Shown: positions 14,231 to 25,753 of the stretch, piece by piece
Layout: each line of letters starts with the position of its first letter
Numbering within the stretch: position 1 is the first letter of the stretch
Origin: Parcubacteria group bacterium GW2011_GWA2_48_9
Lineage (GTDB): Bacteria; Patescibacteriota; Patescibacteriia; UBA10025
Assembly: GCA_001003705.1 (NCBI GenBank)
Contig: LCPQ01000010.1
Coordinates: 66,752-107,892 of the forward strand
Direction: 5' to 3'
DNA length: 41,141 bases
Notes under the pieces: model-generated
What the model was told of the DNA's origin: nothing
The model's database searches: none
The model's input: the letters and a program-made list of their open reading frames with translations, nothing else
Translations under genes and position numbers: made by a program

Positions 14231-16036
14231 TTATTTCCACTCCCTGCGGGTTTTTATATACCAATTCGTTATTCCGTTGAAACGGTCCGCGGGCACCGTG
14301 ATACGCGTCGCCACGACGCCTTTTACTTTTTCGTCTATTGCATACGTATAACTCGGAGTATAGAGAAAGATAGCGGGAAGATCATCTATCAGGAGATTCT
14401 GAAATTCAACGTATTTTGCCGAACGTTCGTCGGCGTTGTTAATTTTTCGAGCTTCTTCAAGAAGTTTGTCCGCTTGCTTATTGAAATAGCTGGCGAGGTT
14501 TAATCCTTCACCCAGCGACTGAGATGAATGCCAGAAAGGAAAAGGGTCAGGGTCAAAGCCGATAAGTTCACCGTAGAGAAGCGCTTCGTATTTTTTTGGA
14601 CGCAAGATTTCTCGCTCGAACTGGCTTGGTTCGATAATAACTACCTCAACCCCTACCTGTATTTGCTCCCAATACTGCTTCAGCAGCTCTGCAGTTTTCA
14701 CGTACTCTGGCTGGTCGACGGTGGTCAGGGTAAATCGCAATTCTCTACTGCCCTTTTTTCTCACCGTCTCGCCTTCCAGGAATGCCCACCCGCTATCGTC
14801 GAGCACTTTTCGCGCAGCCGCCGTATCGAAGTCATATTTTTTGATGTCCTTATGAAACCCCACAAATCCCTGGGGAATCGGACCATCGGCTATAGTACCG
14901 TCTCCGCCTAACGCTTGTGACAGAATCTCCTTTTTGTTGACGGCACGAGCGAGGGCTTCACGAATTGACTTGTCTTTGAGAAGTTCATTTTTTTGATAAA
15001 AGAAGACAGCAGTGTACTGAGGAAGCAGGAGCGCTTTAAAGTTTACATCTCTCTCGTTGATAAGTTCAGATTTCAAATTTCTTGGTACAAAACTTACATT
15101 ATCTACTTTTCTGCTTTTTGCCGCTTCCATAGCTGTCTCAAAATCTGGAAAAATACGAAACGTAATTTTAGGTATAAAAGGTTTTCCTCCGAAATAGTAA
15201 GGGTTGGGAACAATCGTATATGTTCTGATATCACCAGCACGGTTTTTCTGTAGCGAGTCGAACATGTAAGGACCGGAGCCTACTGGGCGCGTATTATATT
15301 CTGCAAGTCGTAGATTTGAGGGTAGTACATCACCCCAAATGTGCGTGGGTAGGATGCCGAATGTTAGTGTGGTAAGGAACGGGGCGAACGGCTCATTGAG
15401 GGTGAAGCGCACCGTCAGATCGTCGAGACGCTCAATGGTAACGCCACGCAGGCTAGGTGAAAGGGGGCTCAACACAGCAGTATCCTGGATGGTTTCGACG
15501 GTAAAAAGTACATCGTCGCTAGTGAGCGGTTCACCGTCACTCCATCTCAAGCCTGACCTCAATTTCAAGGTGTAGCTTTTTTGGTCCTCACTGATTTCAA
15601 ACTGTTCTGCGAGATCAGGAACTATTTCCTGCTGTTCATTAAACCGTAAAAGGCCGCTGTATATTAATCGAGTTAAGTCCGTATCTGTGTCGTTCGTCTG
15701 CGCAAGAACTGGATTGATGTACTGCGGTTGTCCTATGAGAGCTTCCACGAGTTCACCGCCGTAGTCCGGCAGGATTTCAACATTTCTCTCATAAAAACGG
15801 ATACCCACGAAAACCAACGCTATCATAATAAGCCCTACGAGGCAGCGGAGAGCGAGGCGTTCTCGAGGATTGAGATATTTTGGAAGGTAGTGGAGCTGGG
15901 CATACGAGGGGAAACGGGATTTCGCCAGGGAAAAGACTATTTTTTTTTCAACTTCCCCCTGTCCGCCGAGGAGTGTGTGATGTTCCTTTCGTGTGAATAG
16001 TCCTGTGATGCGATTCGGTAGAGAGAATCGTTTCAC
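14231..16036 (-). CDS. ABC-type oligopeptide substrate-binding protein, membrane-anchored
   Basis: About 601 residues from GTG at 16036. An in-frame ATG at 16099 would overlap secG by 23 nt and is possible. After a basic N-terminus and one membrane helix (LVGLIMIALVFVGIRFY) comes a family 5 solute-binding domain: GGELVEALIGQPQYINPVLA, SGLLRFNEQQEIVPDLAEQF, LKLRSGLRWSDGEPLTSDDV, and a C-terminal TRITVPADRFNGITNWY. The family binds peptides or nickel for an ABC importer. No permease or ATPase gene is next to it, and the helix is uncleaved, so it may be tethered to the membrane. It lies behind secG in the same transcript. Confidence 0.82.
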   Translation of the reverse strand: MKRFSLPNRITGLFTRKEHHTLLGGQGEVEKKIVFSLAKSRFPSYAQLHYLPKYLNPRERLALRCLVGLIMIALVFVGIRFYERNVEILPDYGGELVEALIGQPQYINPVLAQTNDTDTDLTRLIYSGLLRFNEQQEIVPDLAEQFEISEDQKSYTLKLRSGLRWSDGEPLTSDDVLFTVETIQDTAVLSPLSPSLRGVTIERLDDLTVRFTLNEPFAPFLTTLTFGILPTHIWGDVLPSNLRLAEYNTRPVGSGPYMFDSLQKNRAGDIRTYTIVPNPYYFGGKPFIPKITFRIFPDFETAMEAAKSRKVDNVSFVPRNLKSELINERDVNFKALLLPQYTAVFFYQKNELLKDKSIREALARAVNKKEILSQALGGDGTIADGPIPQGFVGFHKDIKKYDFDTAAARKVLDDSGWAFLEGETVRKKGSRELRFTLTTVDQPEYVKTAELLKQYWEQIQVGVEVVIIEPSQFEREILRPKKYEALLYGELIGFDPDPFPFWHSSQSLGEGLNLASYFNKQADKLLEEARKINNADERSAKYVEFQNLLIDDLPAIFLYTPSYTYAIDEKVKGVVATRITVPADRFNGITNWYIKTRREWK

Positions 16037-16076
16037 AATGAGAGAAAGAATGTAAGCGGGCGGGTCACTAGACTGA

Positions 16077-16304
16077 CTAAATAAAAAGGATATTAACAAT
16101 GGCCAGGCCCATGAACAAAATGCTCAAAACGATAGTACTGATGAACAGCATGCGTTCCAAGCCGCGTCGTGTCGTGTAGACGTTACCGTCCCCGCCACCG
16201 CCACCGAAGATTGAACCCGCATCAGCCCCTTTGTTTTGCAAGAGAATCGTGATTGTTAGCAATGCTGCTAATCCAAACTGGATCCCGTTTACAATTGTTT
16301 CCAT
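16077..16304 (-). CDS. secG: preprotein translocase subunit SecG
   Basis: 75 residues with two membrane helices (6-23 and 53-74) and the loop LLQNKGADAGSIFGGGGG between them, the SecG hallmark. SecG supports SecYEG-mediated export. The promoter at 16386-16414 gives a leader of about 75 nt with a TTGGCATT/AATGCCAA stem-loop. No SD. It ends in TAG. Confidence 0.92.
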   Translation of the reverse strand: METIVNGIQFGLAALLTITILLQNKGADAGSIFGGGGGDGNVYTTRRGLERMLFISTIVLSILFMGLAIVNILFI

Positions 16305-16385
16305 AATATATGTTACCTAGTGCTTCCTTGGCATTCACGATGTGCGCGTCTGAATAGCACAAAATGCCAAAAATAGCGTAGCTCT

Positions 16386-16414
16386 ACCCTATCAGAAGAG
16401 GCGTTCCTTGTCAA
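16386..16414 (-). promoter_or_regulatory. promoter of secG
   Basis: On the minus strand TTGACA (16414-16409), 17 nt, TAGGGT (16391-16386). Confidence 0.65.
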
Positions 16415-16425
16415 TGTAGATAGTA

Positions 16426-16460
16426 AATTGGCGAATTGCCGAATTAACGAATTACGAATT
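16426..16460. repeat. 8-nt-period tract, core AATT
   Basis: AATT starts at 16426, 16434, 16442, 16450 and 16457 (steps 8, 8, 8, 7), each followed by 3-4 variable bases, often ending in CG. It lies behind the stop of the small basic protein at 16481. Confidence 0.6.
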
Positions 16461-16480
16461 AGTATTGTGACTAGTTTACG

Positions 16481-16627
16481 CTATTTTTTCGGTCGACGCG
16501 ATTTCATCAGCGTTTGAATGGCAAAAACACTTTTGCCCGACACCCGCATGCGGGGTCTGCGTTTTTGTTCGCGCCGCACCGCGCGTTTCTCTATCGTATG
16601 TTCTATGTTTTCCATGCGGTGATTCAT
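16481..16627 (-). CDS. 48-residue basic protein coupled to uvrC
   Basis: The ATG (16627-16625) overlaps the uvrC stop as ATGA, and the frame is open for 48 codons to TAG at 16481. The protein is very basic (REQKRRPRMR, KSRRPKK), with a hydrophobic-edged segment VSGKSVFAIQTLMKS near the end. A nucleic-acid or ribosome partner would suit its charge, but no family is recognised. The stop/start overlap argues for translation together with uvrC. Confidence 0.55.
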   Translation of the reverse strand: MNHRMENIEHTIEKRAVRREQKRRPRMRVSGKSVFAIQTLMKSRRPKK

Positions 16628-18291
16628 ATGAGTTGCTTCACTTTTTTCGCTTTGGCTGCACCGATGACGCTCGCAAGCTCGGATTCTCCAGCCGACCGTA
16701 TGCCTTCGAGCGATCCAAACGCTTTCAGAAGTTTCGAACGGATTTTCGGTCCGACGCCAGGGAGACTATCAAGGGTGGAGGCGATCACAGATTGCACATG
16801 ACGCTTCCGGTAGTAACCGATTGCAAACCGATGAGCCTCGTCGCGTATTCGTTGTACGAGGTGATATGCGGGCGTGCCGACTGATAAACGAAGTGCTGTT
16901 GATTTTCCCGGCAGAAAAAGTTCTTCCTCTCTTTTCGCTAGCGCTACGATCGCTATTTCTGCGATTCGTGTGCCGAGTCGTTTCGTTACCACTGATAGCT
17001 GTCCTTTTCCGCCGTCGAGGATGATAAGATTGGGAGATTTCCAGCCGGGATGCTTTGTTCCGCTGAAGCGTCTGTCAAGCACTTCAGCCATCATAGCTGG
17101 ATCATTTGATCCTGAGACAGTTTTAATTTTGAACTTGCGGTACTCTTTTTTTGCCGGCTCGCCCCGTTCGAATACCACCATGGAGCCGACCGCCGAGGTT
17201 CCGGAGATGTTCGAGATGTCGTAGCCCTCGATGCGGATAAACGGAGATCGGGAATTGGAAATTGGTGATTCAGAAAATCTATCCTCGGAAATAAAAGCTA
17301 TATCCTGTATGTGCTGCAAGGCGAATATCTGCCGCCGCATCCGCTCCGCGTTGGGGAGCGAAATCGGCAAGTAGACAGTTTTGACGTGTTCCGGAGAAGT
17401 GGGGTAATACTGTTCGAGAAAGCTGCTCACGACTGTTCTGTCAGTTTCACCGCTCGTATTGGTAAGGGCGAAGTCCTGCTTGCCTATCAATTTGCCCTCG
17501 CGGACGTACAAGACCGAAATGACCGCGTAATCGTTTTTTCTCGCGAGGCCGAGGAGGTCGTACGTTTCCGGGTTCGGAGAAATTACCTGCTGACGTTCTA
17601 ACATACGCTTCATCCCTTCGAGGTTATCTCGATACGTCGCTGCCGTCTCGAAATGTTCCGACTCAGCCGCCCTGCGCATGCGTTTCTCGAGTACATCTGT
17701 GATGTCCGAGAACTTCCCTTTCAAGAAGGCGATGATGTATTCAATGTTGTCCGCATAGGCACGCTCGTCTTGAGGACCAAAAAGTTCCGGATATCGCTCA
17801 GTGAGCCGTGCAAGATTGTTTGTCGAGGGAGGCTTCTCAAAGTTTCGGTGGGGGAAAAGCCGCTTCAGAGTTCGTAGGGTATACCGGACATACCCCGCTG
17901 ATGTGTACGGACCGAAATATTTCGCGCCCTCTCTTAAGATGGTTCGCGTTGCAAACACACGGGGGAACGGTTCATTAACAGTAATCTTAATGTAAAGGAA
18001 TCGCTTATCGTCTTTTAAATCGATGTTGTACGGTGGCTGGTGACGCTTGATAAGCGTCGCTTCGAGGAGGAGCGCCTCATTTTCTGTCGATGTCACGATA
18101 GTTTCGATCTGCACAATCTCACGCACCATACGTTGTTTGGAGACAGACAGTGAAGCGCGTTTCTGAAAATACGAACGAACACGGTTTATTAGAATCCGCG
18201 CTTTGCCAATATAGAGAGTCTTTCCCGTTGCGTTTTTATACAGGTAAACTCCCGGTTTGGCTGGAAGGTGGGTTATGTCGGGTGAAGGCAT
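16624..18291 (-). CDS. uvrC: excinuclease ABC subunit C
   Basis: 555 residues. UvrC makes both incisions in nucleotide excision repair. In order: GIY-YIG nuclease ([18 protein letters not shown], about 12-90), a UVR motif that binds UvrB (MRRAAESEHFETAATYRDNL, near 205-225), an RNase H-like nuclease domain (RIEGYDISNISGTSAVGSMV, ILDGGKGQLS) and tandem helix-hairpin-helix motifs (LDSLPGVGPKIRSKLL). The total is a little shorter than the E. coli protein. It is divergent from uvrA. A -10 TATAAT at 18308-18303 leaves only 11 nt to the ATG, so the leader is minimal. Confidence 0.96.
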   Translation of the reverse strand: MPSPDITHLPAKPGVYLYKNATGKTLYIGKARILINRVRSYFQKRASLSVSKQRMVREIVQIETIVTSTENEALLLEATLIKRHQPPYNIDLKDDKRFLYIKITVNEPFPRVFATRTILREGAKYFGPYTSAGYVRYTLRTLKRLFPHRNFEKPPSTNNLARLTERYPELFGPQDERAYADNIEYIIAFLKGKFSDITDVLEKRMRRAAESEHFETAATYRDNLEGMKRMLERQQVISPNPETYDLLGLARKNDYAVISVLYVREGKLIGKQDFALTNTSGETDRTVVSSFLEQYYPTSPEHVKTVYLPISLPNAERMRRQIFALQHIQDIAFISEDRFSESPISNSRSPFIRIEGYDISNISGTSAVGSMVVFERGEPAKKEYRKFKIKTVSGSNDPAMMAEVLDRRFSGTKHPGWKSPNLIILDGGKGQLSVVTKRLGTRIAEIAIVALAKREEELFLPGKSTALRLSVGTPAYHLVQRIRDEAHRFAIGYYRKRHVQSVIASTLDSLPGVGPKIRSKLLKAFGSLEGIRSAGESELASVIGAAKAKKVKQLI

Positions 18292-18349
18292 GAAACAAAG
18301 CGATTATATCACGGAAATAAGGGGTTTTCTATGAAAGCGGGCTCGGTCC

Positions 18350-18378
18350 TTGACCCCGCTGTCATGGGGATGTATACT
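18350..18378 (+). promoter_or_regulatory. promoter of uvrA
   Basis: TTGACC (18350-18355), 17 nt, TATACT (18373-18378). The predicted start near 18385 excludes the upstream in-frame ATG at 18350 and supports ATG 18416. Confidence 0.75.
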
Positions 18379-18415
18379 GCCTCTCGCGTTTTTAGCAGTT
18401 GAATTGTTATATTTC

Positions 18416-21271
18416 ATGCCTACTAAAGAACCAGTCATTCGGGTGAAAGGTGCGCGGGTGCACAATTTAAAAAATATCAGTGTCGATATTCCTAGGAACA
18501 AACTTGTCGTACTGACGGGGTTGTCCGGATCCGGAAAATCGTCTTTGGCTTTCGATACGATTTACGCAGAAGGCCAGAGAAGGTATGTCGAATCGCTTTC
18601 CGCTTATGCGAGGCAGTTCTTGGGCTTGATGGATAAACCGGATGTGGATGCGATCGAGGGATTGTCGCCAGCAATATCTATTGATCAAAAATCAACGTCG
18701 CATAACCCACGTTCGACGGTCGGCACCGTGACAGAGATTTATGATTATTTGCGGTTGCTTTTCGCACACGTCGGTCATCCGCATTGTCCGAATTGCGGCA
18801 GGGAAGTTACACGCCAAACAATTGAGCAAATCCGCGATCAGGTCATCAAAGCAGGTAGTGGGTCGAATATCATCATTCTCGCTCCGCTTATTAAAGATAA
18901 AAAGGGAGAGCATAGGGCTGTGTTAGAAAAAGTCCGAAAAGCAGGTTATGTCCGGATCCGTTTCGATGGAACTCTCTATACTGTTGAAGAGGCGGAGAAT
19001 ATTGATGTTGAAAAACAAAAGAAGCACACACTCGAAGTCGTCGTTGACCGTCTCGCAATTGATGATCATCTCGATCGCCAGCGGCTCCATGATTCACTGG
19101 AGTCTGCTTTGGATCTCGGAGACGGTATTATTTCAATTCATGTCGTTGACTCTCAGAAAGATATTCCGTTCAGCCAGAATTTTGCCTGCCCGGATTGTGG
19201 CATTAGCTTGCCTGCGATGGAGCCCAGGAATTTTTCCTTTAATAGTCCGCATGGCGCCTGTGAAGATTGCACTGGGTTAGGAACCCGTCTAGAGGTTGAT
19301 TCTGTCCTGGTGATTCCGAATCCGAAGCTCACAATCGCTGAAGGAGCTATCAGGCCCTGGTCGCGAACGAGCTCGAATCAAGGGTGGTATTTCACGATAC
19401 TTAAAGCGGTGGCGAAGGAATACGGTTTTTCACTTGATCAGCCCGTAGATGAGCTTTCGAAGAAACATATAGACATTATTCTCAATGGCACCGGACCGAA
19501 GCGATATAATGTTGACTACGAATCTGAGCGATTTTCCGGGGACGTAAACATGGTTTATGAAGGAGTCGTACCGAACCTCATGCGCCGGTACAAAGAGACT
19601 GAATCAGATTACATCCGTTCGGAAATCGAACGGTATATGCGAGTTCTTCTCTGCCCAAGCTGTGATGGGAAGCGATTGAAAAAAGAGATGTTGGCCGTTA
19701 CGGTTGCCGACAGATCAATTGCCAAGGTTACGACCATGACCGTGGAGGATGCAAAAGTATTTTTCCGGCAGTTGGCCGAAGGGAACATCTTTACCCAGCG
19801 CGAACAAACTATTGCGAAGTCGATTTTGAAAGAAATCCGCGCCCGCCTCGAATTCTTAAGCAATGTTGGACTGGATTATATGACGCTTGATCGGCCGTCA
19901 GCCACGCTGTCCGGCGGTGAAGCGCAGCGCATTCGATTAGCGACGCAGATTGGCTCATCGCTTGTTGGCGTTATTTACATACTCGATGAACCGTCCATCG
20001 GCCTGCATCAGCGCGATAATGCCAAATTGATTAAAACTTTGAAAGATTTGCGTGACTTGGGGAATTCAGTCCTCGTAGTCGAGCATGATGAGGAAACTAT
20101 TTTATCAGCTGATGAAGTGATCGATATCGGTCCCGGAGCCGGAGGCCATGGCGGTGAAATTATTGCCCAAGGCACCCCACAACAGATTATGCGGAATTCG
20201 AGATCACTGACGGGAAAATACCTGGCGCGAAAAGAAGAGATCAAAGCCCCGAAGCAGTATCGAAAAGGAAATGAAAAAAAACTCGTTATTGAAGGTGCGA
20301 AAGAGTTCAATCTGAAAAATATCACCGTTGAAATCCCGCTTGGAAAGTTTGTCTGCTTCACTGGTGTGTCAGGTTCAGGCAAATCAACGCTGATGACCGA
20401 GATTCTCGCAAAAGCCCTGGCGCAGAAGTTCTATAATGCGAAAGAGCTGCCAGGCAAACACAAGGCGATCCATGGCGCTGAACATCTCGATAAAGTAATA
20501 AATATTGATCAGTCGCCGATCGGACGCACGCCACGATCGAATCCGGCAACCTATACGGGAGTATTCACCTACATTCGCGATCTCTTCACCCAACTGCCGG
20601 AAGCGAAGATTCGCGGCTACGGCCCGGGGAGGTTCAGCTTCAATGTCGTTGGTGGCCGATGCGAGGCGTGCCAGGGCGACGGGTTAGTAAAAATTGAGAT
20701 GAATTTCCTTCCCGACGTGTATGTCGAATGCCAGGAATGTAAGGGCAAGCGATATTCAGAGCCGATTCTCGAGATACATTACCGCGGAAAAAATATTGCC
20801 GACGTGCTCGACATGACGGTTGAGGAAGCGTCCAGCTTCTTCGCTCACCAGCCAGTCATTGCCAATAAGTTGAAAACTATCCATGAAGTAGGGTTGGGAT
20901 ATATTCATCTCGGCCAATCAGCGACGACGCTCTCCGGCGGCGAAGCGCAACGCGTAAAATTAGCCACGGAACTATCGCGTCGTGCGACTGGAAAGACGCT
21001 CTATATACTCGATGAGCCGACGACAGGATTACACTTCGATGACGTACGCAGATTGCTCCACGTCCTGAATCAGCTGGTGGAAAAGGGGAATACCATATTG
21101 GTTATCGAGCATAATTTGGATGTTATTAAATGCGCAGACTGGGTCATCGATCTCGGGCCGGAAGGCGGCAACAAAGGCGGTGAAGTTGTAGCCACCGGCA
21201 CTCCACGCGATTTAACCAAAGTTAAAAAGAGTTTTACCGGGCAGTATTTGAAGAAAGCATTTGTTAGTTAA
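18416..21271 (+). CDS. uvrA: excinuclease ABC subunit A
   Basis: 951 residues from ATG 18416, the normal UvrA length. UvrA dimers find DNA damage and load UvrB. Both ABC ATPase modules are complete: Walker [13 protein letters not shown] and [11 protein letters not shown], two LSGGEAQR signatures, and [10 protein letters not shown] and [10 protein letters not shown] Walker B motifs. Zinc-binding CxxC pairs (CPNC, CPDC, CPSC, CEAC, CQEC) are present. With uvrC divergent from the same 60-nt region, the two repair genes may be jointly regulated; no SOS box was recognised. Confidence 0.97.
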   Translation: MPTKEPVIRVKGARVHNLKNISVDIPRNKLVVLTGLSGSGKSSLAFDTIYAEGQRRYVESLSAYARQFLGLMDKPDVDAIEGLSPAISIDQKSTSHNPRSTVGTVTEIYDYLRLLFAHVGHPHCPNCGREVTRQTIEQIRDQVIKAGSGSNIIILAPLIKDKKGEHRAVLEKVRKAGYVRIRFDGTLYTVEEAENIDVEKQKKHTLEVVVDRLAIDDHLDRQRLHDSLESALDLGDGIISIHVVDSQKDIPFSQNFACPDCGISLPAMEPRNFSFNSPHGACEDCTGLGTRLEVDSVLVIPNPKLTIAEGAIRPWSRTSSNQGWYFTILKAVAKEYGFSLDQPVDELSKKHIDIILNGTGPKRYNVDYESERFSGDVNMVYEGVVPNLMRRYKETESDYIRSEIERYMRVLLCPSCDGKRLKKEMLAVTVADRSIAKVTTMTVEDAKVFFRQLAEGNIFTQREQTIAKSILKEIRARLEFLSNVGLDYMTLDRPSATLSGGEAQRIRLATQIGSSLVGVIYILDEPSIGLHQRDNAKLIKTLKDLRDLGNSVLVVEHDEETILSADEVIDIGPGAGGHGGEIIAQGTPQQIMRNSRSLTGKYLARKEEIKAPKQYRKGNEKKLVIEGAKEFNLKNITVEIPLGKFVCFTGVSGSGKSTLMTEILAKALAQKFYNAKELPGKHKAIHGAEHLDKVINIDQSPIGRTPRSNPATYTGVFTYIRDLFTQLPEAKIRGYGPGRFSFNVVGGRCEACQGDGLVKIEMNFLPDVYVECQECKGKRYSEPILEIHYRGKNIADVLDMTVEEASSFFAHQPVIANKLKTIHEVGLGYIHLGQSATTLSGGEAQRVKLATELSRRATGKTLYILDEPTTGLHFDDVRRLLHVLNQLVEKGNTILVIEHNLDVIKCADWVIDLGPEGGNKGGEVVATGTPRDLTKVKKSFTGQYLKKAFVS

Positions 21272-21334
21272 TGGATATCGTGTGAAGGCGTTAGATCCTT
21301 TGTTTTTTGCTACTCGAAAACGTATACTGTCTCT

Positions 21335-22321
21335 ATGGTGAACACGGAAACCACTTCAACACTTGAGCAGGCGATTATGCGCACCCTGGTGTATTTCGAT
21401 GTTTTTGATTTTCCACTTACAACGATGGAACTGTGGCGTTGGCTGTATTTACCTGGTGCACGAGAGCCAGTATCATTTTCAAATGTTGAAAGTGCGTTAC
21501 GGGAGAGTGAATACGTGCGTTCACGCATTGAGTTCGCTCAAGGGTACTGGTGTATTCGAGGGCGGTCACACATTGTCGGGATCCGCCAATCACATTATCG
21601 CGTTTCACTCAAGCACTATCGGAAGGCACAGCGGTTTTCCCGCCTACTCCACTATATTCCATTTGTCAGGATGATGGCTGTCTGCAATAAGCTCGGATAC
21701 TGGAACAACGCGCCGAAGAGCGATATTGACCTCTTCTTCATCGTCGCACGCGGGAGATTGTGGCTTGCCAGGCTCATGATTACAGTACTTGCCCAACTTC
21801 TTGGCGTACGGCGGCATGGAGCAGCTATTGCTAATCGTTTTTGTCTGAGTTTTTATACGACGACGGATCGATTGTCGATCGCCGATATTGCCAAGCATCC
21901 ATCTGATCCATACTTCACGTATTGGACGGCCCAACTATTTCCGCTCTTCGGCGTAGGGTGGCACGCGCAGTGGCATGCGGCAAATTCTTGGATAAAGCGT
22001 TTTTTACCGAATGTTATTCAGACAACTCCCCATGCGTCCCCTATATCTTACCCGCATGCACTGAAGGTTCAACGTATGCTCGAAAAATTGATCGACGGTA
22101 TGTTAGGTCGTGTGCTCGAAAGCTGGAGCCGTGTATGGCAGATACGGCATATCAAAAGTCACCTCGGGAGCAGACTCTGGGATAATTCAACCGATGTGAT
22201 CGCAAATGACACAATGTTAAAATTCCATGAGACTGACAAGCGGGACTTTTTTAGGAAGCAATTTGAAGAACGATGCAAACAAGTATTATCACCAATGTTC
22301 GAAGAATCACGCAATGGTTGA
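21335..22321 (+). CDS. nucleotidyltransferase-like protein with N-terminal winged helix
   Basis: 328 residues. Residues 1-90 (LVYFDVFDFPLTTMELWRWL) look like a winged-helix domain. Residues 105-145 hold a DNA polymerase beta-type nucleotidyltransferase motif: LGYWNNAPKSDIDLFFIV, with the two metal-binding Asp of DxD. The C-terminal half is helical. The reaction is unknown. It sits directly before an O-antigen ligase-like gene (overlap), a context that fits surface polysaccharide work, but this is inference. No SD. Confidence 0.6.
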   Translation: MVNTETTSTLEQAIMRTLVYFDVFDFPLTTMELWRWLYLPGAREPVSFSNVESALRESEYVRSRIEFAQGYWCIRGRSHIVGIRQSHYRVSLKHYRKAQRFSRLLHYIPFVRMMAVCNKLGYWNNAPKSDIDLFFIVARGRLWLARLMITVLAQLLGVRRHGAAIANRFCLSFYTTTDRLSIADIAKHPSDPYFTYWTAQLFPLFGVGWHAQWHAANSWIKRFLPNVIQTTPHASPISYPHALKVQRMLEKLIDGMLGRVLESWSRVWQIRHIKSHLGSRLWDNSTDVIANDTMLKFHETDKRDFFRKQFEERCKQVLSPMFEESRNG

Positions 22322-23463
22322 TGCCAGTGCTGATTATCGCCTTGCCCTTTCAGACGCAATTGATTCTGAAGGAAGGGGTTATTAAGGGTGAGACCTGGCA
22401 GTACGGCACTATAGGTATTTTTGCTTTCGACATACTTGTTATTCTTTGGGCCGCGATTTTCCTCGTTACACAGAGGAGAGTATATGGAGTTTCGAATACC
22501 ATATGGCTGGTCACCGGCGCACTTTGGGCTACGGCCTTTTTTTCCGTTTGGTTTTCGTCGAATCGATTAATCAGCTGGTACCACGTCGGTATGCTTGCAG
22601 TCGGCATATGTGTGATGTGGCTGTTTGTCGGATGGAAACCGCGTATTCGTGAACTCGGCATAGCATTCGCTATCAGCGGCGTTATCCAATCCATTCTCGG
22701 AATTATGCAGGTGCTGATGCAGAAAGTGTTTTCCTCTACCGTGCTTGGTATGGCCGCGCATACGCCGGAGGCTATCGGGGCAGCAGTAGTCGGAACAACT
22801 GAAGGGCGTTTCCTGCGGGCATACGGTTCATTCCCTCATCCAAATACACTGGCGGGTTTTCTGGTTATTTGTTTGTTGCTGAGCATCGGATGGTACCTGC
22901 GAGCGTCTGCACGATGGGAGCGCATGTGCGCTCTTGCTGCGCAGGGAATTATTTCGGCAGGGATTGTGTCCACCTTTAGTAGGTCGGCATGGGCAATTGC
23001 GGCTGCCACAGTACTCTTCAGTGGAATCATGATTGTGCGTTACTACCCGTCATTACGGCGGCATATTATTTTTTCACTGATCAGTATCGGATTTGCCGCG
23101 TCTGCCTTCGGTGCACTTTTTTACCCGCTCGTACTCACTCGCGTCTTCGGAGGCACTCGCCTGCAATTACAGCCGGTGCATAACACATACCTACTTGTTG
23201 CGGCGGAAGTAAGTGTCTTTGGACTCGTATTTCTTCTTTTATTGCTTTTTGAACTTTTTAAAGAGGGCATCATGCGCACCATATCCCTGCCGCTTGGTTC
23301 TTCGTTGGCGTTGGGGGTTTTACTCGCAGTTCTTATCACGGGGTTATTCGATCACTACTACTGGAGTCTCCACGGCGGCATCGTTGTGTTTTGGGCTTCG
23401 ATCGGGGCTGCCCTATGTCTGCTATATGGTGGCGAGAAGCCTACTGGGGATGTGGATAAGTAG
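22273..23463 (+). CDS. O-antigen ligase/polymerase-like membrane protein
   Basis: 396 residues with about ten membrane helices. The O-antigen ligase (Wzy_C) signature appears in a periplasmic loop and the following helix: FLRAYGSFPHPNTLAGFLV, then STFSRSAWAIAA and PVHNTYLLVAAE. The family transfers or polymerises lipid-linked glycans outside the membrane. The listed start overlaps the previous gene by 49 nt; the in-frame ATG at 22321 overlaps its stop as TGATG and is an equally good choice. It ends in TAG, three codons before an in-frame TGA. Confidence 0.8.
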   Translation: MQTSIITNVRRITQWLMPVLIIALPFQTQLILKEGVIKGETWQYGTIGIFAFDILVILWAAIFLVTQRRVYGVSNTIWLVTGALWATAFFSVWFSSNRLISWYHVGMLAVGICVMWLFVGWKPRIRELGIAFAISGVIQSILGIMQVLMQKVFSSTVLGMAAHTPEAIGAAVVGTTEGRFLRAYGSFPHPNTLAGFLVICLLLSIGWYLRASARWERMCALAAQGIISAGIVSTFSRSAWAIAAATVLFSGIMIVRYYPSLRRHIIFSLISIGFAASAFGALFYPLVLTRVFGGTRLQLQPVHNTYLLVAAEVSVFGLVFLLLLLFELFKEGIMRTISLPLGSSLALGVLLAVLITGLFDHYYWSLHGGIVVFWASIGAALCLLYGGEKPTGDVDK

Positions 23464-23468
23464 ATCCC

Positions 23469-23497
23469 TTGACGCTATTTTGTCCTTATTTTATTAT
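23469..23497 (+). promoter_or_regulatory. promoter of groES-groEL
   Basis: TTGACG (23469-23474), 17 nt, TATTAT (23492-23497). The CIRCE operator begins 17 nt after the -10. Confidence 0.75.
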
Positions 23498-23513
23498 ACA
23501 AATCACTCACTAC

Positions 23514-23540
23514 TTAGCACTCTGAACTTTCGAGTGCTAA
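23514..23540 (+). promoter_or_regulatory. CIRCE operator (HrcA site)
   Basis: TTAGCACTC, 9 nt, GAGTGCTAA is a perfect match to the CIRCE consensus bound by the heat-shock repressor HrcA. It sits in the untranslated leader of groES. This predicts HrcA-controlled heat induction; hrcA itself is not in the window. Confidence 0.97.
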
Positions 23541-23578
23541 GTTTACGAGAACTAACTACTAATATCTAAGCAAAACGT

Positions 23579-23857
23579 ATGAAACTCAAACCTTTGGGAG
23601 ATCGGATCGTCGTGAAACCTTCCACCGAAGAAGAGGTCACGAAGTCCGGTATCGTGCTCCCCGACACAGTCGAGAAAGAAAAGAAAGAAGAGGGAGAAGT
23701 TGTGGCCGTCGGTAGTGGCGAGAAAATCAATAAGCTCAACCTCAAGGTTGGGGATGTTGTCATTTTCTCAAAGTACGGTGGCGACGAAGTCACTGTTGAG
23801 GAAATTGAATACAAGGTGCTGAAGGACGAAGACGTACTCGCAGTTCTCGAGAAATAA
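23579..23857 (+). CDS. groES: co-chaperonin GroES
   Basis: 92 residues, typical of GroES, the lid of the GroEL folding chamber. Features: LKPLGDRIVVKPSTEEE, the mobile loop KSGIVLPDTVEKEKKEE, and VGDVVIFSKYGGDEV. It is transcribed with groEL (22-nt gap) from the CIRCE-controlled promoter. Confidence 0.97.
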   Translation: MKLKPLGDRIVVKPSTEEEVTKSGIVLPDTVEKEKKEEGEVVAVGSGEKINKLNLKVGDVVIFSKYGGDEVTVEEIEYKVLKDEDVLAVLEK

Positions 23858-23870
23858 TTTATTTTGATAA

Positions 23871-25523
<1,653 letters not shown>

Positions 25524-25526
25524 GTT

Positions 25527-25560
25527 AATTGGCGAATTACGGATTGCGCATTAACGAATT
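25527..25560. repeat. 7-8-nt-period tract, core AATT/ATT, behind groEL
   Basis: AATT or NATT starts at 25527, 25535, 25542, 25549 and 25557 (steps 8, 7, 7, 8). It begins 4 nt behind the groEL stop and closely resembles the tract at 16426. Confidence 0.6.
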
Positions 25561-25570
25561 GATATATTGG

Positions 25571-25599
25571 AAGCGTCCGCTGATGAGGCGGGCGCTTTT
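25571..25599 (+). terminator. terminator of groES-groEL
   Basis: AGCG(T)CCGC pairs with GCGGGCGCT and is followed by TTTT. Two more hairpins follow with no gene between: GCGCACCTT/AAGGTGCGC (25617-25638) and GCACCCT/AGGGTGC (25658-25675). Confidence 0.75.
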
Positions 25600-25692
25600 G
25601 GGAATCGTAATTGTTCGCGCACCTTAGAAAAGGTGCGCTGTGTTTATACAACAAAGAGCACCCTTTCCAGGGTGCGAAACGTAACAAATAAG

Positions 25693-25720
25693 AAAACGCA
25701 GGGTCGGGGAGGACCCTGCG
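25693..25720 (-). terminator. terminator of the UbiA-like gene
   Basis: On the minus strand CGCAGGGT/ACCCTGCG is followed by TTTTC. Confidence 0.8.
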
Positions 25721-25753
25721 GAGTTCGTGCGATTGTTGAGGTAACTGGCTCGA

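Noticed and set aside
18350-18415. An upstream uvrA start adding 22 residues
   Set aside because: The sigma70 promoter at 18350-18378 covers this segment, and the added residues do not match the UvrA N-terminus.
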